Below are positions 24,240 through 33,132 of a DNA stretch of 59,919 nucleotides, in pieces. This DNA comes from Blastopirellula sp. (GTDB lineage Bacteria; Planctomycetota; Planctomycetia; Pirellulales; Pirellulaceae). A program made the translations under genes and the position numbers. The stretch lies in contig NVWB01000014.1 in NCBI GenBank assembly GCA_002733575.1, forward strand, positions 1-59,919, written 5' to 3'. The stretch's first letter is position 1; each line of letters starts with the position of its first letter. The notes below the pieces were generated by a model. That model had not been told where the DNA came from. It worked only from the letters and a program-made list of their open reading frames with translations, and ran no database searches.

Positions 24240-26321
24240 ATGAACCGAAGAATTCTTATTGTCTGCGCCATCCTCTTGTCTGTTTTTAGTACGATTCCGC
24301 TCGCAGCCAAAGCAGCGGAAGATACTGGGCCACCAGCATTGCTTAAAATGGGCTCTGAAACCACAAAAGCTGACTTGGTGTTTGAACTTCAAATTACCTT
24401 GAACAAGTATTTCAAGTCTCCTGATAACATTAAGAATAACATAAGTCTGAATGGTAGATGGATCGTCTTTAAGCTGCCAGATGATGTCACTGGAACTATT
24501 GTTAATCAAAAAGAAGGCGAAACTAAAAGTCCCATTCTTCTCTCAAAGAATACTGAGTTGCTATACTCTGTTGATGATGAATGGAAAACTTTCAACCAGC
24601 TTGATGACAAAGCAGAAATAACAAAAATAAAACTCTTAGGCGATTTTCTAAAAGTCGATGGAATTTATGGGAAGAAGACATTTACGGCAGTCCACCTGTT
24701 TCAATTGAATCAGGGGTTGGAGCCAACCGGTGAAGTCGATGCAGTCACCTTGAGAAGACTGGAGCCTCTCTACCCTAAGAACTCATTTTTAGGAAGCATC
24801 ATGAACTGGGTGCGGGATCTAAAGATTTTTACAATTAACGATCCTTCAATGATCAAACATGTGACTGCCATTGTCATGAGTGTGCTCATCCTCATTGCCA
24901 GCATGATCGTATTTCAATTCGCTCGCAGCCTTAGTAACTCTACGAAATTTCTGACGAAATGGCTATTCACCCCCAGTTCATCACCGTGGTTCACAGCATT
25001 AAGGCAGAAGCATGTATTTAACCGAGTCGCGCATTTTGCTCCCGCACTGTTTATTTTCTTTGCAGCTCATGTTTTCCCTGAACATATCGAGGGCAAAACG
25101 AATATATTTCCTTACCTCGATATCTTTGAACAGTGGAATATCATTGTTTGCCGGTTAGGTTTGTCTTATATCTCGTTTACGTTCATCTGGGTTGCTCTGG
25201 CATTTGTGGATGCTTGTGATGTAATTTACACCGAAGGCCAGCCAGAAGAAAATCCGATCAATGGAATAATTCGAGCCGCGAAACGTTTTGTGACGGTGGT
25301 CGGATTTATTTTGATTTGTGGTTCCTTAGCTGGTGAAAATCCTATGTATTATGTAGGTGGTTTAGGAGCATTTATGGCAGTGATCATGTTGGCCTTCAGA
25401 GATACCATTCTGGGGCTTGTTGCCAGCGTTCAGATTATTACCAACAAGATGGTCAAAATTGGTGACTGGATTGAAATGCCGAAATACGGAGCCGATGGAG
25501 ATGTGATTGAAATCTCGCTAACACGAGTCAAAGTACAAAATTTTGATAAAACATTCACCACGTTACCTACGTATGCCTTGTTGTCGGAATCGTTCCGAAA
25601 CTGGACTGGTATGCAAGAGTCCGGAGGGCGTCGGATTAAGCGTTCGATTTTCATTGATTTGAATACGATCAAACCATTGAACTCAGAAATGTGTGACCAT
25701 TTCGAGTCGATGACACTTCTGACAGACTATATACAAGGAAAACGCGAGGATCTGCGAGAGCATTTATTGAAACACGATGTGATCATCTCTCCGGTGAATG
25801 GACGCTGGCTGACGAACGTGGGGACTTATCGAATCTATCTAGAAAAATATCTTAAACAGCACCCACTGATTAGTGACGAACTGACTGTTTTGGTTCGTCA
25901 ACTGAAACCAACACGAGAAGGCTTGCCGATTGAAATCTACGCCTTTACCAATGAAACGGATTGGGGTGCGTATGAACAGATCCAGGCTGATATTTTCGAT
26001 CATGTCTTATCAGTGCTTCCAGAGTTTGAACTGCGTGTTTTCCAAGACCCCTCAGAGTACAACTATCCACCAGCGGACAATGCAAAACATCGCATCAATC
26101 ATGATGTCACCTTGAATGTTGCCTCTGAATTGAATGATCTTGCCAAACGCGATTTGCAGCGTGAAGTCGACCGACAGAACCAAATCCTAGTCGACAACCC
26201 CAGAAAGCAGGTGGGGACTGCGGTGCGAAAGGTTGAACAGGAAGCCAGACGACTCGATCTGAATCAATCAGTAACCGTATCTGCCACAGATCGGAAAGTG
26301 ATAATTGTAGATCGCAGTTGA
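24240..26321 (+). CDS. MscS-family channel (YbdG-like) with peptidoglycan-binding domain
   Basis: Expected to open under membrane tension and release solutes. 693 residues: signal peptide (ILIVCAILLSVFSTIPLAAKA); a periplasmic part with a PG_binding_1-type domain at about 135-178 (FLKVDGIYGKKTFTAVHLFQLNQGLEPTGEVDAVTLRRLEPLYP); then five membrane segments from about 205. The last of these is followed by the MscS pore and beta domain (FRDTILGLVASVQIITNKMVKIGDWIEMP, RVKVQNFDKTFTTLPTYALLS). SFRNWTGMQESGGRRIKRSIFID matches the YbdG subgroup. The peptidoglycan-binding module could tether the channel to the wall, an uncommon addition. A Lys/Arg-rich tail ends the protein. Confidence 0.93.
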   Translation: MNRRILIVCAILLSVFSTIPLAAKAAEDTGPPALLKMGSETTKADLVFELQITLNKYFKSPDNIKNNISLNGRWIVFKLPDDVTGTIVNQKEGETKSPILLSKNTELLYSVDDEWKTFNQLDDKAEITKIKLLGDFLKVDGIYGKKTFTAVHLFQLNQGLEPTGEVDAVTLRRLEPLYPKNSFLGSIMNWVRDLKIFTINDPSMIKHVTAIVMSVLILIASMIVFQFARSLSNSTKFLTKWLFTPSSSPWFTALRQKHVFNRVAHFAPALFIFFAAHVFPEHIEGKTNIFPYLDIFEQWNIIVCRLGLSYISFTFIWVALAFVDACDVIYTEGQPEENPINGIIRAAKRFVTVVGFILICGSLAGENPMYYVGGLGAFMAVIMLAFRDTILGLVASVQIITNKMVKIGDWIEMPKYGADGDVIEISLTRVKVQNFDKTFTTLPTYALLSESFRNWTGMQESGGRRIKRSIFIDLNTIKPLNSEMCDHFESMTLLTDYIQGKREDLREHLLKHDVIISPVNGRWLTNVGTYRIYLEKYLKQHPLISDELTVLVRQLKPTREGLPIEIYAFTNETDWGAYEQIQADIFDHVLSVLPEFELRVFQDPSEYNYPPADNAKHRINHDVTLNVASELNDLAKRDLQREVDRQNQILVDNPRKQVGTAVRKVEQEARRLDLNQSVTVSATDRKVIIVDRS

Positions 26322-26667
26322 ATTATGTGGCACACATTTGAACACTTCGCGTGAGATCTTTTTGTTTTTTGAAACGACGCATTGTTATCAATCGAGTTTG
26401 TAGTGAAAGGCAGCCAACCTCCAAAAACTCTCTTATCCGATTTGATCTGAAATGCCCGGTTTTTCCACAAAAAAAGGCTTTAACGGCAAGATTCAAGCAA
26501 TTTAGCGACTGGGAAGGCCGTCAAACCTCGCTTTTTTGCCATACCGACCAAATTGTTCTAGCGATTCAGGGGCATGAACTGGTATGATAGTAGCATCAAT
26601 CTGAGCGATCCCCTCCTTATTTCACTTTACTTCCCTCCCCAAGTGAACAGCAATCATTCCTATTAGT
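26322..26667. other. Intergenic region
   Basis: 346 bases, A/T-rich with GCTTTTTTGCCAT-like runs. I see no gene, RNA or strong terminator. Promoter of the cytochrome gene is expected here but not assignable. Confidence 0.5.
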
Positions 26668-29379
26668 ATGACGTCAAATTCCAGACCCTTGGTATCCAGC
26701 ACACTTGTCATTGCGTGTGTCTTGCTGGGTGCGGTTTCCCATGCCTTTGCAGAATCCAAGGTCGTAGAAACTTTCAGCAGTGCTGCCCCACTTCCGACTC
26801 TCGCAGAAGTCAAAGCGGCTGGTGCGTTGCGGTCCAGTTATCGTAAGCATGTTGCACAACCTAGCACGGGCCAATCGTCTCAAGCGAAACTGGCCGAGTT
26901 CAAAAAAACGATTCAACCGATTTTGCAAAAATCTTGCGTGCAGTGCCATGGACCAAAAAAACAAGAGAGCGACTTTCGGGTTGATACCTTAGACCCTGAT
27001 TTCTTAAATGGCAAAGATGTTGACTGGTGGATTGAAGTCTTCGGCACCATCGGTAACGACGAGATGCCGCCTGAGGATGGAGCCAAGTTGGCCGACCAAG
27101 ATCGCAGCCAAGTGATTGACTGGATTTCCTCTGAACTGCAAAGGGTGTCTCAAGCTCGTCGTGACCAAGGTGGGCACTCTTCCTTTCGCCGCATGACAAA
27201 ATACGAATACAACTACGCCCTGCAAGACTTGCTTGGCTTGTCGTATGATTTTGCAGCCGACTTGCCGCCAGAAACGAAATCGGAAGATGGATTCCTCAAC
27301 AGTTCTGAGCTACTACAAATGACGGTGGTGCAGTTCCAACAGTATCGAGAACTTGGCCGCAAGGCACTCAAAAAAGCCGTTGTTCAAGCGGAGCAACCAG
27401 AGCAGGTCTTCTATGGGCTCACCATGAGAGCTGCCGCCGTCCGGCATTCCAAGGGCTACGATGCAGCCGTGGCAAAAATCAAGAGTCAGAATAAAGATGA
27501 CCCTGAGAAAATCAAAGCTGAAATTGCCAAGCAAAATGCCCGGAACAAGGCGAATACAAGAAGCACCCATTATATCAACCTAGACACAGGCATCACCGCG
27601 AAACCAGCATGGTCTTACGGGGGTGCCCGCTATGCTTGGGCTCCTGACAAGACTCTACCGGAAGTGCCCCCAGTTTCCCAAGACGTCGTTCTGATTCCCG
27701 CTAGGCAGAAGCTCACGGTTGATCTGGGCGATCATCTACCAGCGACAGGCAATCTGCGAGTTCGGATTCGGGCCTCTCGAACTTCGGCTGATGACAAAGG
27801 TGTGCCCTCGCTTCGGTTGTTCTTCGGTCATCAGGCAAGTAACAATTCGAGTGCCTCGGAAGCAGTCGGGAATCGTGATATTGAAATCACTGCCTCGGCC
27901 GAAAAACCGCAGTTCTACCAGTGGGATATTCCTCTGAGTGAAGTGGTCCGCAATCCGTTTCGTGGAATTCAGAAATTAGGCAAAACTCCCAATCCGGCTG
28001 AATTCTTACAGCTTCAAAATAGTTCGATCTCGCAAGCGACCATGCAGATAGACTACATCGAAATCACGGCCCCTGCTTTCGAGCAGTGGCCCCCCAAATC
28101 ACACTCGCAGATTTTCATCGAGAGCCCACATAAATCAGACGAAACGAAATATGCTCGGGACGTAATCTCGCATTTCATGACAAGAGCCTGGCGACGTGCT
28201 GTATCAGAATCAGAAGTCGATCAAAAACTGGCCCTGTTCGCCAAATTTCGCGTGACCTTTGATTTCCAGGAATCGGTGATTGAAGTTCTAGCTGGCGTAA
28301 TTTCCTCTCCCAAGTTTCTCTATATCACTCAGTCAGACCGAACGGAGAAAGAGCCAGGTGTACAGCCGATCTCTGATAACGAACTGGCAACTCGGCTGGC
28401 CATGTTCCTCTGGAGCAGCCTGCCCGATGAAGAACTCAGAACGCTCGCAGCCGCAGGTAAACTCAAAGACCCCGAAGTATTGATCAGTCAAACAACCCGC
28501 ATGCTGGCCGATGCCCGGGCCAATCGGTTTACCCAACAGTTTGTTCGCCAATGGCTGGGAATGCAGCTGCTCGATTATCTCCAAGTCGATAGTAAGTTCA
28601 AATCTCAGTTTGATGCTGATTTAAAATCAGCAATGCAGGATGAACCGGTCGCAATGTTCCGAGAGGTTTTGCAACAAAATCACAGCATCCTAGATTTTCT
28701 GCATGCCGATTATGTGATGGTCAACGAACGACTTGCGAAACACTATGACCTGCCCGATGTGTATGGGCCCCAGTTCCGCAAAGTGCAGTTAGAGGCCAAT
28801 CATCATCGAGGCGGTCTGCTGACTCAGGCAGGTCTGTTGGCCATGAATTCCGACGGAAAAGATTCGCACCCACTCAAGCGTGGCATTTGGCTGTTGGAGA
28901 GCATTCTGCACGATCCTCCGCCACCCCCGCCACCGAATGTGCCGGTGGTCGATCTGACCGATCCTGAAATTTTAAAAATGACACTCAAGCAGCGCATGGA
29001 AGATCACCGAAGTAAACCAGCGTGCTTTTCCTGTCATGCCAAGATTGATCCTTGGGGAATTGCCTTCGAAAACTTTGATGCCATCGGCAGTTGGCGGACA
29101 AAAGTGGGTGATCGCCCGGTCGATGCCACGAGTGAATTATTTAACAAGCAAAAGCTGAATGGCATGGATGGCCTAAAACGCTTCCTGCTAGAAAACCGAC
29201 AAGATCAGTTTGCCAGAGCCCTGGTTTATAAAATGACAACCTATGCTCTCGGCCGGCCACTCGGCATAGCTGATCGTTCCGGCATTGATCAAATCACTGC
29301 CGATTTGCGACAACAAGACGACGGACTTGCCACTTTGGTCACTTTAATCATAACCAGCGAACTTTTTCAATCGAAGTAA
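26668..29379 (+). CDS. Planctomycete cytochrome-like protein, DUF1592 family
   Basis: 903 residues, exported (VIACVLLGAVSHAFA). A c-type heme motif C90-V-Q-C-H94 starts a PSCyt1-like domain (SDFRVDTLDPDFLNG, GNDEMPPEDGAKL). Then follow, in the usual order of this family, DUF1587 (FRRMTKYEYNYALQDLLGL), a variable carbohydrate-binding-like part (about 330-470), DUF1595 (VISHFMTRAWRRAVSESEVDQ), DUF1592 (ISDNELATRLAMFLWSSLPDEELRTLA), DUF1588 (NHHRGGLLTQAGLLAMNSDG, with a second CxxCH in ACFSCHAKIDPWG at about 788) and DUF1585 at the end. The family is abundant in planctomycetes; an electron-transfer or oxidative role in polymer breakdown is proposed but unproven. It is followed 22 bases later by its regular partner DUF1552. 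Confidence 0.95.
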   Translation: MTSNSRPLVSSTLVIACVLLGAVSHAFAESKVVETFSSAAPLPTLAEVKAAGALRSSYRKHVAQPSTGQSSQAKLAEFKKTIQPILQKSCVQCHGPKKQESDFRVDTLDPDFLNGKDVDWWIEVFGTIGNDEMPPEDGAKLADQDRSQVIDWISSELQRVSQARRDQGGHSSFRRMTKYEYNYALQDLLGLSYDFAADLPPETKSEDGFLNSSELLQMTVVQFQQYRELGRKALKKAVVQAEQPEQVFYGLTMRAAAVRHSKGYDAAVAKIKSQNKDDPEKIKAEIAKQNARNKANTRSTHYINLDTGITAKPAWSYGGARYAWAPDKTLPEVPPVSQDVVLIPARQKLTVDLGDHLPATGNLRVRIRASRTSADDKGVPSLRLFFGHQASNNSSASEAVGNRDIEITASAEKPQFYQWDIPLSEVVRNPFRGIQKLGKTPNPAEFLQLQNSSISQATMQIDYIEITAPAFEQWPPKSHSQIFIESPHKSDETKYARDVISHFMTRAWRRAVSESEVDQKLALFAKFRVTFDFQESVIEVLAGVISSPKFLYITQSDRTEKEPGVQPISDNELATRLAMFLWSSLPDEELRTLAAAGKLKDPEVLISQTTRMLADARANRFTQQFVRQWLGMQLLDYLQVDSKFKSQFDADLKSAMQDEPVAMFREVLQQNHSILDFLHADYVMVNERLAKHYDLPDVYGPQFRKVQLEANHHRGGLLTQAGLLAMNSDGKDSHPLKRGIWLLESILHDPPPPPPPNVPVVDLTDPEILKMTLKQRMEDHRSKPACFSCHAKIDPWGIAFENFDAIGSWRTKVGDRPVDATSELFNKQKLNGMDGLKRFLLENRQDQFARALVYKMTTYALGRPLGIADRSGIDQITADLRQQDDGLATLVTLIITSELFQSK

Positions 29380-29401
29380 TTACTTAGGGATACCTATTAC
29401 T

Positions 29402-30805
29402 ATGAAATCAAGTTTTTCAGCCTTAGACCGTCGTCAGTTTCTTCGCGGCGCCGGAATTGCTCTCGCACTGCCTGCCTTGGAAACTTTCGCAACCAAAGCC
29501 TACGCTGCGAAGTCTGAAAACTCGATGAAACGGCTTGCCTGTTTTTACATGCCCGATGGCGTGCCGATGCCGCGAATTGATGACCCGGCCTACCACGATT
29601 GGAGTTGGTTCCCGCATGGCGAAGGCAAGGATTTTCAGTTCACCAAATGCATGGAAACACTGGAGCCTTTACGCGATGAAGTAACCGTGCTGTCAGGTCT
29701 ATCTCACCCTTCGGTCCGCAGTGTTCACGGTCACTCGAATGCCGATCAATTTTTGACCGGTGCCCCTACCGGTGCCTCTGGCGATTATAAGAACAGCATT
29801 TCGATTGATCAATTGTTTGCCGAACAGGCCGGCGAACATACCCGCTACTCTTCGCTCGTGATGTCTACCGATGGCGGAGTCGGTTCACCGCGTGGCACAC
29901 AGACCATGTCGTTTGACCGCAATGGGCGGCACATCCCTGCACAGCACAAACCGAAAAACATCTTCGACATGCTGTTTCTCAAGCGAGACGTAGACGCCGC
30001 AAAGCACCTAGCGATGAGCAAAAGTGTGTTGGATGATCTGATCGCCGACGCACGTTCGATACAGAAAACATTATCAAAGCATGACCAACGAACGCTGAAT
30101 GAATATCTTCAGTCGGTTCGTGATACGGAAGTCAAAGTCGAAAAAGCCAAAAAATGGATGAGCATTCCATTCCCAGAAGTAGACGCAGATCACTTGCAAC
30201 TAGAGCTTTCGCCCGAAGAGCCCCATGCCTATCTGCAAGCGATGTTTGAATTGATCTACCTCGCATTCAAAACCGATTCCACCCGAGTCGCCACGTACCA
30301 ACTGGGTCGAGAAAACGGAGTCGGAGCCAGTGACTACCTAGCCCGTGCTGTAGGGTTCAATCTGACCCATCAACTGACCCACAATACAAAAGAACCCGAT
30401 GGCTGGAAAAACTTCGGCACTTATTGTCGCTATCTAAACGAAGAATATGGCCGGTTCCTTCAAAAACTGAAAGACACGCCAGAGGCCAATACGAATGGCA
30501 ACATGCTAGACAACACGCTAGTTCTATTCGGCTCGGCATCGAGTGCCTTCCACACTTCACGCAATTATCCACTGCTACTGAGCGGCGGTAAAAACATGGG
30601 CTTCAAACATGGCCAGTACCTCAAATACGGCAAAGGCAACGAACTCAACCAAGTAGACGCCGGCGCCACGACAGACAAAAACTGGCGCAGCCAAATGAGC
30701 TACGAAGAAGAACCGCTCTCAAATCTCTTCCTAACGATGCTCCAAAAACTCGGCGTAAAAACAGGCAAGTTCGCCGACAGCACCAGGACTTTGGTTGAGG
30801 TTTGA
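29402..30805 (+). CDS. DUF1552 protein, Tat-exported
   Basis: 467 residues with a twin-arginine signal (LDRRQFLRGAGIALALPALETFA). The DUF1552 body follows: RLACFYMPDGVPMPRI, VLSGLSHPSVRSVHGHSNADQFLTG, SIDQLFAEQAGEHTRYSSLVMS, STRVATYQLGRENG, and TLVLFGSASSAFHTSRNYPLLLSGG. This fold is related to the alkaline phosphatase/sulfatase superfamily; function is not established. The gene sits 22 bases after the DUF1592 gene, the standard pairing in planctomycetes, which indicates the two act together outside the cytoplasmic membrane. Confidence 0.95.
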   Translation: MKSSFSALDRRQFLRGAGIALALPALETFATKAYAAKSENSMKRLACFYMPDGVPMPRIDDPAYHDWSWFPHGEGKDFQFTKCMETLEPLRDEVTVLSGLSHPSVRSVHGHSNADQFLTGAPTGASGDYKNSISIDQLFAEQAGEHTRYSSLVMSTDGGVGSPRGTQTMSFDRNGRHIPAQHKPKNIFDMLFLKRDVDAAKHLAMSKSVLDDLIADARSIQKTLSKHDQRTLNEYLQSVRDTEVKVEKAKKWMSIPFPEVDADHLQLELSPEEPHAYLQAMFELIYLAFKTDSTRVATYQLGRENGVGASDYLARAVGFNLTHQLTHNTKEPDGWKNFGTYCRYLNEEYGRFLQKLKDTPEANTNGNMLDNTLVLFGSASSAFHTSRNYPLLLSGGKNMGFKHGQYLKYGKGNELNQVDAGATTDKNWRSQMSYEEEPLSNLFLTMLQKLGVKTGKFADSTRTLVEV

Positions 30806-30816
30806 TGAAAAGGTAG

Positions 30817-30842
30817 GGTGGATGAATCTTTATTCATCCACC
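30817..30842. repeat. Hairpin repeat after DUF1552 gene
   Basis: GGTGGATGAAT-cttt-ATTCATCCACC, an 11-base perfect stem. No T-run follows, so it is more like an extragenic palindrome than a classic terminator. The 15 bases GATGAATCTTTATTC recur at about 42396-42410, inside the disrupted gene. Confidence 0.75.
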
Positions 30843-30896
30843 TTGGAATGATTAACCATAACACATAGTGATAGATTTTAACATGCAGGTGAAGTG

Positions 30897-31760
30897 ATGA
30901 AAAATTTGAATTTCCTTTTTGGCGTTATCGTCATCTTTTTGGGTTGCTTCAACATCTATGCTCAATCCAGTGCGGACACCCATGAAGGTCAATACTTAAA
31001 GAATCTTACTTACAAGGGGCCCATTACCGGAGATGAAATCATCTACACCTTGTATCTTCCCCCTGGGTACAATGAAAAGAATGGGCCGTATCCTCTTGTC
31101 ATTTTTCTTCATGGTGCAGGTGGAGGTAATGCTTCTGCACAAGTTCTTGAGAGTTATGAAGCGGCTCGCAATAAAGGTCAGATTAAAGATTGTATTATCA
31201 TGTTCCCTGAAAAATACGGCGGGACGGGATGGCGAGATGGCGCCAAGGATAAGAGGCCGGAGACTAATATACTCAAAGAGTTGCTACCCTACCTTGAAAA
31301 CAAATACGCGCTCTCTACCGACAGAAAACATCGGACGATCATGGGCTTTTCGATGGGCTCCGCAGGATCGCTCTACTGGGGTGTAAAATACATCGACCTG
31401 TTTTCGGTCGTCGTAGCATTGGATGCCGGTGGCGGCAACAGCATGACCGATCCGAGTGCCCGAAATTATATACCTCAATATATAGAAAACCGTAAGGCAC
31501 TCCAGAGCGGACTCCTTAACTTCCGAATCGTTCAAGGAGCACTTGATACCAAAGCCTTTCGGAAAGCCTTAGATGAGATGGAAATTCCTTATGAATATGT
31601 GCAAATACCCACAGAGATCGAACACTACAAAGAAGGCTGCCACTGCTTAAACAAACGAGATCCTACAAAAAAGATGCTGCACAATCCCGCTTGCCTCACT
31701 GAAGATTACTGGGGACGTGATACGTGGGTTTTTATAGACAAACACACGAAACAGCCCTAA
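30897..31760 (+). CDS. Secreted alpha/beta-hydrolase (esterase D/PHB depolymerase type)
   Basis: 287 residues from the ATG at 30897 (preceded by AGGTGA); a GTG one codon upstream is possible. It has a signal peptide (FLFGVIVIFLGCFNIYA). The alpha/beta-hydrolase marks are YTLYLPPGYNEKNGPYPLVIFLHGAGGGN (oxyanion region), then nucleophile Ser152 in G-F-S-M-G (IMGFSMGSAGSLYWG), and a late His in IEHYKEGCHC. The lid is small and the length fits acetyl- or feruloyl-esterases secreted with polysaccharide-degrading enzymes. The C-terminal part has several Cys (CHCLNK, NPACLT) that could form disulfides. It follows the DUF1592/DUF1552 pair and may act on the same substrate; that link is inference. Confidence 0.88.
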   Translation: MKNLNFLFGVIVIFLGCFNIYAQSSADTHEGQYLKNLTYKGPITGDEIIYTLYLPPGYNEKNGPYPLVIFLHGAGGGNASAQVLESYEAARNKGQIKDCIIMFPEKYGGTGWRDGAKDKRPETNILKELLPYLENKYALSTDRKHRTIMGFSMGSAGSLYWGVKYIDLFSVVVALDAGGGNSMTDPSARNYIPQYIENRKALQSGLLNFRIVQGALDTKAFRKALDEMEIPYEYVQIPTEIEHYKEGCHCLNKRDPTKKMLHNPACLTEDYWGRDTWVFIDKHTKQP

Positions 31761-31982
31761 GCAAGCGGTAGCATGGATGGTAGTCGAGCAACTCTTTTTC
31801 AACGCAATAAGTTCTCACGCCAAGTCGCAAATTTGCAAACCTCGCAACTATTTTCTCTCTTTCAAAGAAATTGCTACCACTAAGTCTCGAAGACACAAAA
31901 GATTTGAATTCACAATTCCCCTTCGTGTCATAGTGCCTTGGTGGCAATCTCTCTTCCATCTATTTTCTTCCTTCAGATTTTC

Positions 31983-32057
31983 TACCACGAAAGACACTAA
32001 ACCCACGAAAAAAGTGTGAAGCAATATCGTTCGTGGTTTTAGTGCTTTTCGTGGCTA
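31983..32057. repeat. Inverted repeat with ~27-base arms
   Basis: Arms 31983-32009 (TACCACGAAAGACACTAAAC...) and 32030-32057 (...TTTTAGTGCTTTTCGTGGCTA) are near-perfect complements with a 20-base loop. This belongs to the ACCACGAAA-type repeats frequent in planctomycete intergenic DNA. Confidence 0.85.
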
Positions 32058-32063
32058 CATCTC

Positions 32064-32125
32064 TGAACTTCCCCAAGAATAGTGGACACGCCAAAAAGAA
32101 TGTCCACTATTCTTGGGGAAGTTCA
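32064..32125. mobile_element. Fused IS3-like terminal inverted repeats (62-base MITE or IS scar)
   Basis: Two perfect 25-base arms, 32064-32088 (starting TGAACTTCCCCAAGAATAGT) and 32101-32125, face each other across only 12 bases. The pattern TGAAC--CCCC------TGGACA is the layout of IS3-family ends. No transposase is between them, so this is either a miniature element or the scar left when an element collapsed. No clear target-site duplication is visible. Confidence 0.55.
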
Positions 32126-32172
32126 ATGCACCATGCCCCGTCGACCTTGAACAAGCCGCATACCTAAATCCC

Positions 32173-32203
32173 GTGTCCACAATTCTTGGGTTAGGGCAAA
32201 TAA
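32173..32203. repeat. Dispersed IS-end-like repeat (copy 2 of 3)
   Basis: GTGTCCACAATTCTTGGGTT followed by AGGGCAAATAA. Similar to 11172-11205 and 41689-41725. Its first half also matches the inner half of the IS3-like arm just upstream. Confidence 0.75.
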
Positions 32204-32422
32204 ACATCTTTGGATTAGTAATTGAGCAATTAAGTTGACTTCTTGGTTTGGCAGGATAACAAGGCATTTCGATATAAACCGCATTGGAACTATAACCGAA
32301 AAAACTACGCCTTAACCCGAGTCATTCTCGCTCGGATAGTGCAAAGCACTTAACTCAAATTACGGGCATGTCGATGAATTATGAGTCTATGACTAAATTT
32401 GTGTATTCAGGAGACGCGATAG

Positions 32423-33040
32423 ATGAGACAATTGACTGTTTTAAATTGTTGTGCTGTTAGTGTGATTGCGTTATCAGTTTCCCCTGTTCATGCAGGCGAT
32501 CTATTTTTTAGTCGGCAAACTACATGTAATAAACACTGTCTCGATTCTCTCTACAACTATCAGCACGACACGCCCCGTTTTTCTAATACCGAGTTCGCTG
32601 TGGCAAAACAACCGAACAAAGGTTCTGGTGCAGTAGAACATAAACCATTTCATTTTCGTGCAACAAAGCTTGACGTAGATCACTTGCACCTTGATCAAGT
32701 CGGGTTATCTATCTACAGATTTGACAATACAACGAAAACCTCACATGGAACCATAGTTGCCTCTGGGCGAATTCTCAATGATGGTGGCGATGGGGGAATT
32801 ATCGGTAGCAATGTGACGATCCGAATTAGAGCTTATATTGCAGATAATGCTGATCCTGTTCGAGTTCCTCCTGATGCTTTTATGATCTGGGAATCGGAAC
32901 ATAATTTATGGGTCAGCCGTGGAAACGCACAAAAATTCTCGTTAATACCCAAAACCCTTACTCAACCGGAAAAGTTGAGTACCCACTTTGATGAAATAAC
33001 CCATCTGGTGGTGGAGATGGAGTACCGCAAGGACCGATAG
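32423..33040 (+). CDS. Secreted protein of unknown function
   Basis: 205 residues, ATG at 32423 preceded by CAGGAGA. Signal peptide MRQLTVLNCCAVSVIALSVSPVHA. The mature part has no recognised family; it is predicted beta-rich (SGRILNDGGDGGIIGSNVTIRIRAYI, DEITHLVVEMEYRKDR) and has two Cys near its start. It opens a run of three secreted proteins on the same strand (gaps of 92 and 73 bases), so it may be co-expressed with the giant secretin-like protein. Confidence 0.78.
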   Translation: MRQLTVLNCCAVSVIALSVSPVHAGDLFFSRQTTCNKHCLDSLYNYQHDTPRFSNTEFAVAKQPNKGSGAVEHKPFHFRATKLDVDHLHLDQVGLSIYRFDNTTKTSHGTIVASGRILNDGGDGGIIGSNVTIRIRAYIADNADPVRVPPDAFMIWESEHNLWVSRGNAQKFSLIPKTLTQPEKLSTHFDEITHLVVEMEYRKDR

Positions 33041-33132
33041 TACGGGTACTACTCATATTAATGAGTATCCCCGCAATCGACCTAATACGATAAACACCAT
33101 CGTCGATTGCTCCTTTTTATGAGGAGCGACCT

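Larger units (their letters stand above)
31761..32422. other. Repeat-dense intergenic region
   Basis: About 660 bases without a convincing gene. From left to right: two diverged words of the CACGCCAAGTCGCAAA type (31815-31850), a pair of opposed ACCAC...GTGGT arms (about 31872-31952), a strong inverted repeat (31983-32057), a fused IS3-like end pair (32064-32125), and a single IS-end repeat (32173-32203). The last 200 bases should hold the promoter of the next gene. Confidence 0.7.

Noticed and set aside
31732..32267. Several open frames of 70-80 codons on both strands
   Set aside because: All are formed from inverted repeats in a repeat-dense gap.
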